A stretch of 21,200 nt of DNA from an uncultured Eubacteriales bacterium (GTDB taxonomy: Bacteria > Bacillota > Clostridia > Christensenellales > CAG-138). Below are positions 21,112 to 21,200 of this stretch, one piece after another. Below the pieces are notes generated by a model that did not search any database, had not been told where the DNA came from, and was given only the letters and a program-made list of their open reading frames with translations. The stretch is from the NCBI GenBank assembly GCA_900550525.1, contig URSN01000020.1, forward strand, positions 1-21,200, read 5' to 3'. The position numbers and the translations under genes were made by a program. Numbering within the stretch: the first letter of the stretch is position 1; each line of letters begins with the position of its first letter.

Positions 21112-21200
21112 GCGTCTTTTCTGTTCTTTCTCTTTCGGGAAAAGATCTGTTCTTTCTTTTCTTTCAGAAAAAGAAAAGAAAGAACCAAAGAAAAGAAACC
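21112..21200. repeat. AT-rich low-complexity repeat with a perfect 16-bp inverted repeat
   Basis: The last about 90 bases are TTCTTT/AAAGAA-type sequence, unlike anything else in this GC-rich window. GTTCTTTCTTTTCTTT (21149-21164) is exactly complementary to 21170-21185 across a five-base loop, and shorter CTTTTC/GAAAAG pairs flank it. It begins exactly where DegV similarity stops and is cut by the window edge. It may be the end of a dispersed repeat or an unusual transcription stop. Confidence 0.65.

Overview
This is a GC-rich (about two-thirds G+C by eye) chromosomal stretch from a low-redundancy Firmicute. secA followed by prfB, a SigI/RsgI pair, two DegV-family sequences, CotH, a VTC-domain protein and a DUF6034-like lipoprotein, together with Shine-Dalgarno sites of the GGAGG type, point to an uncultured-type high-GC Clostridia (Christensenellales or Oscillospirales are the best guesses; not provable from the sequence). 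No phage, insertion sequence, CRISPR array, tRNA or rRNA was seen.

Layout. 1-1.4 kb (+): a TrmN6/YabB-like methyltransferase read from an apparently leaderless promoter, then a small PepSY-like lipoprotein and a strong hairpin. 1.4-6.8 kb (-): secA, prfB, a glutamate-5-kinase-like amino acid kinase, a terminator, then a GNAT acetyltransferase. 6.9-8.5 kb: divergent degV (-) and tetR (+) with a perfect palindrome on the degV start site. 8.6-10.7 kb (-): polyphosphate kinase ppk1. 11.0-12.1 kb (+): a 6-phosphofructokinase with its own consensus promoter. 12.3-13.4 kb (-): an OmpR-family response regulator and a sensor-kinase gene that stops before the kinase domain. 13.9-19.1 kb (+): a tight operon sigI - rsgI - RsgI-paralogue lipoprotein - VTC polyphosphate polymerase - DUF4956 membrane protein - CotH kinase. 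19.2-20.8 kb (-): a DUF6034-like lipoprotein whose signal peptide is in a different frame from its body. 20.9-21.2 kb: a decayed DegV fragment running into an AT-rich inverted repeat.

How the genes may work together. The most interesting unit is the six-gene plus-strand operon. It couples an envelope-sensing sigma/anti-sigma pair to a VTC/DUF4956/CotH module. RsgI and the neighbouring lipoprotein share both a folded domain and an Asp/Ser/Gly/Tyr-rich tail, and could be surface partners or substrates of the module. Independently, three minus-strand promoters (ppk, the response regulator, the DUF6034-like lipoprotein) carry 11-bp-period direct repeats of the Pho-box kind (YGTMA on the + strand), each about 30-33 bp upstream of a -10 element. 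That suggests a small polyphosphate/phosphate regulon, possibly run by the response regulator encoded here. Two unrelated polyphosphate polymerases (Ppk1 and VTC) lie within 6 kb of each other. Oddities include the probable loss of the rsgI stop codon, a broken DUF6034 reading frame, a kinase-less sensor protein and two leaderless genes with identical promoter geometry.
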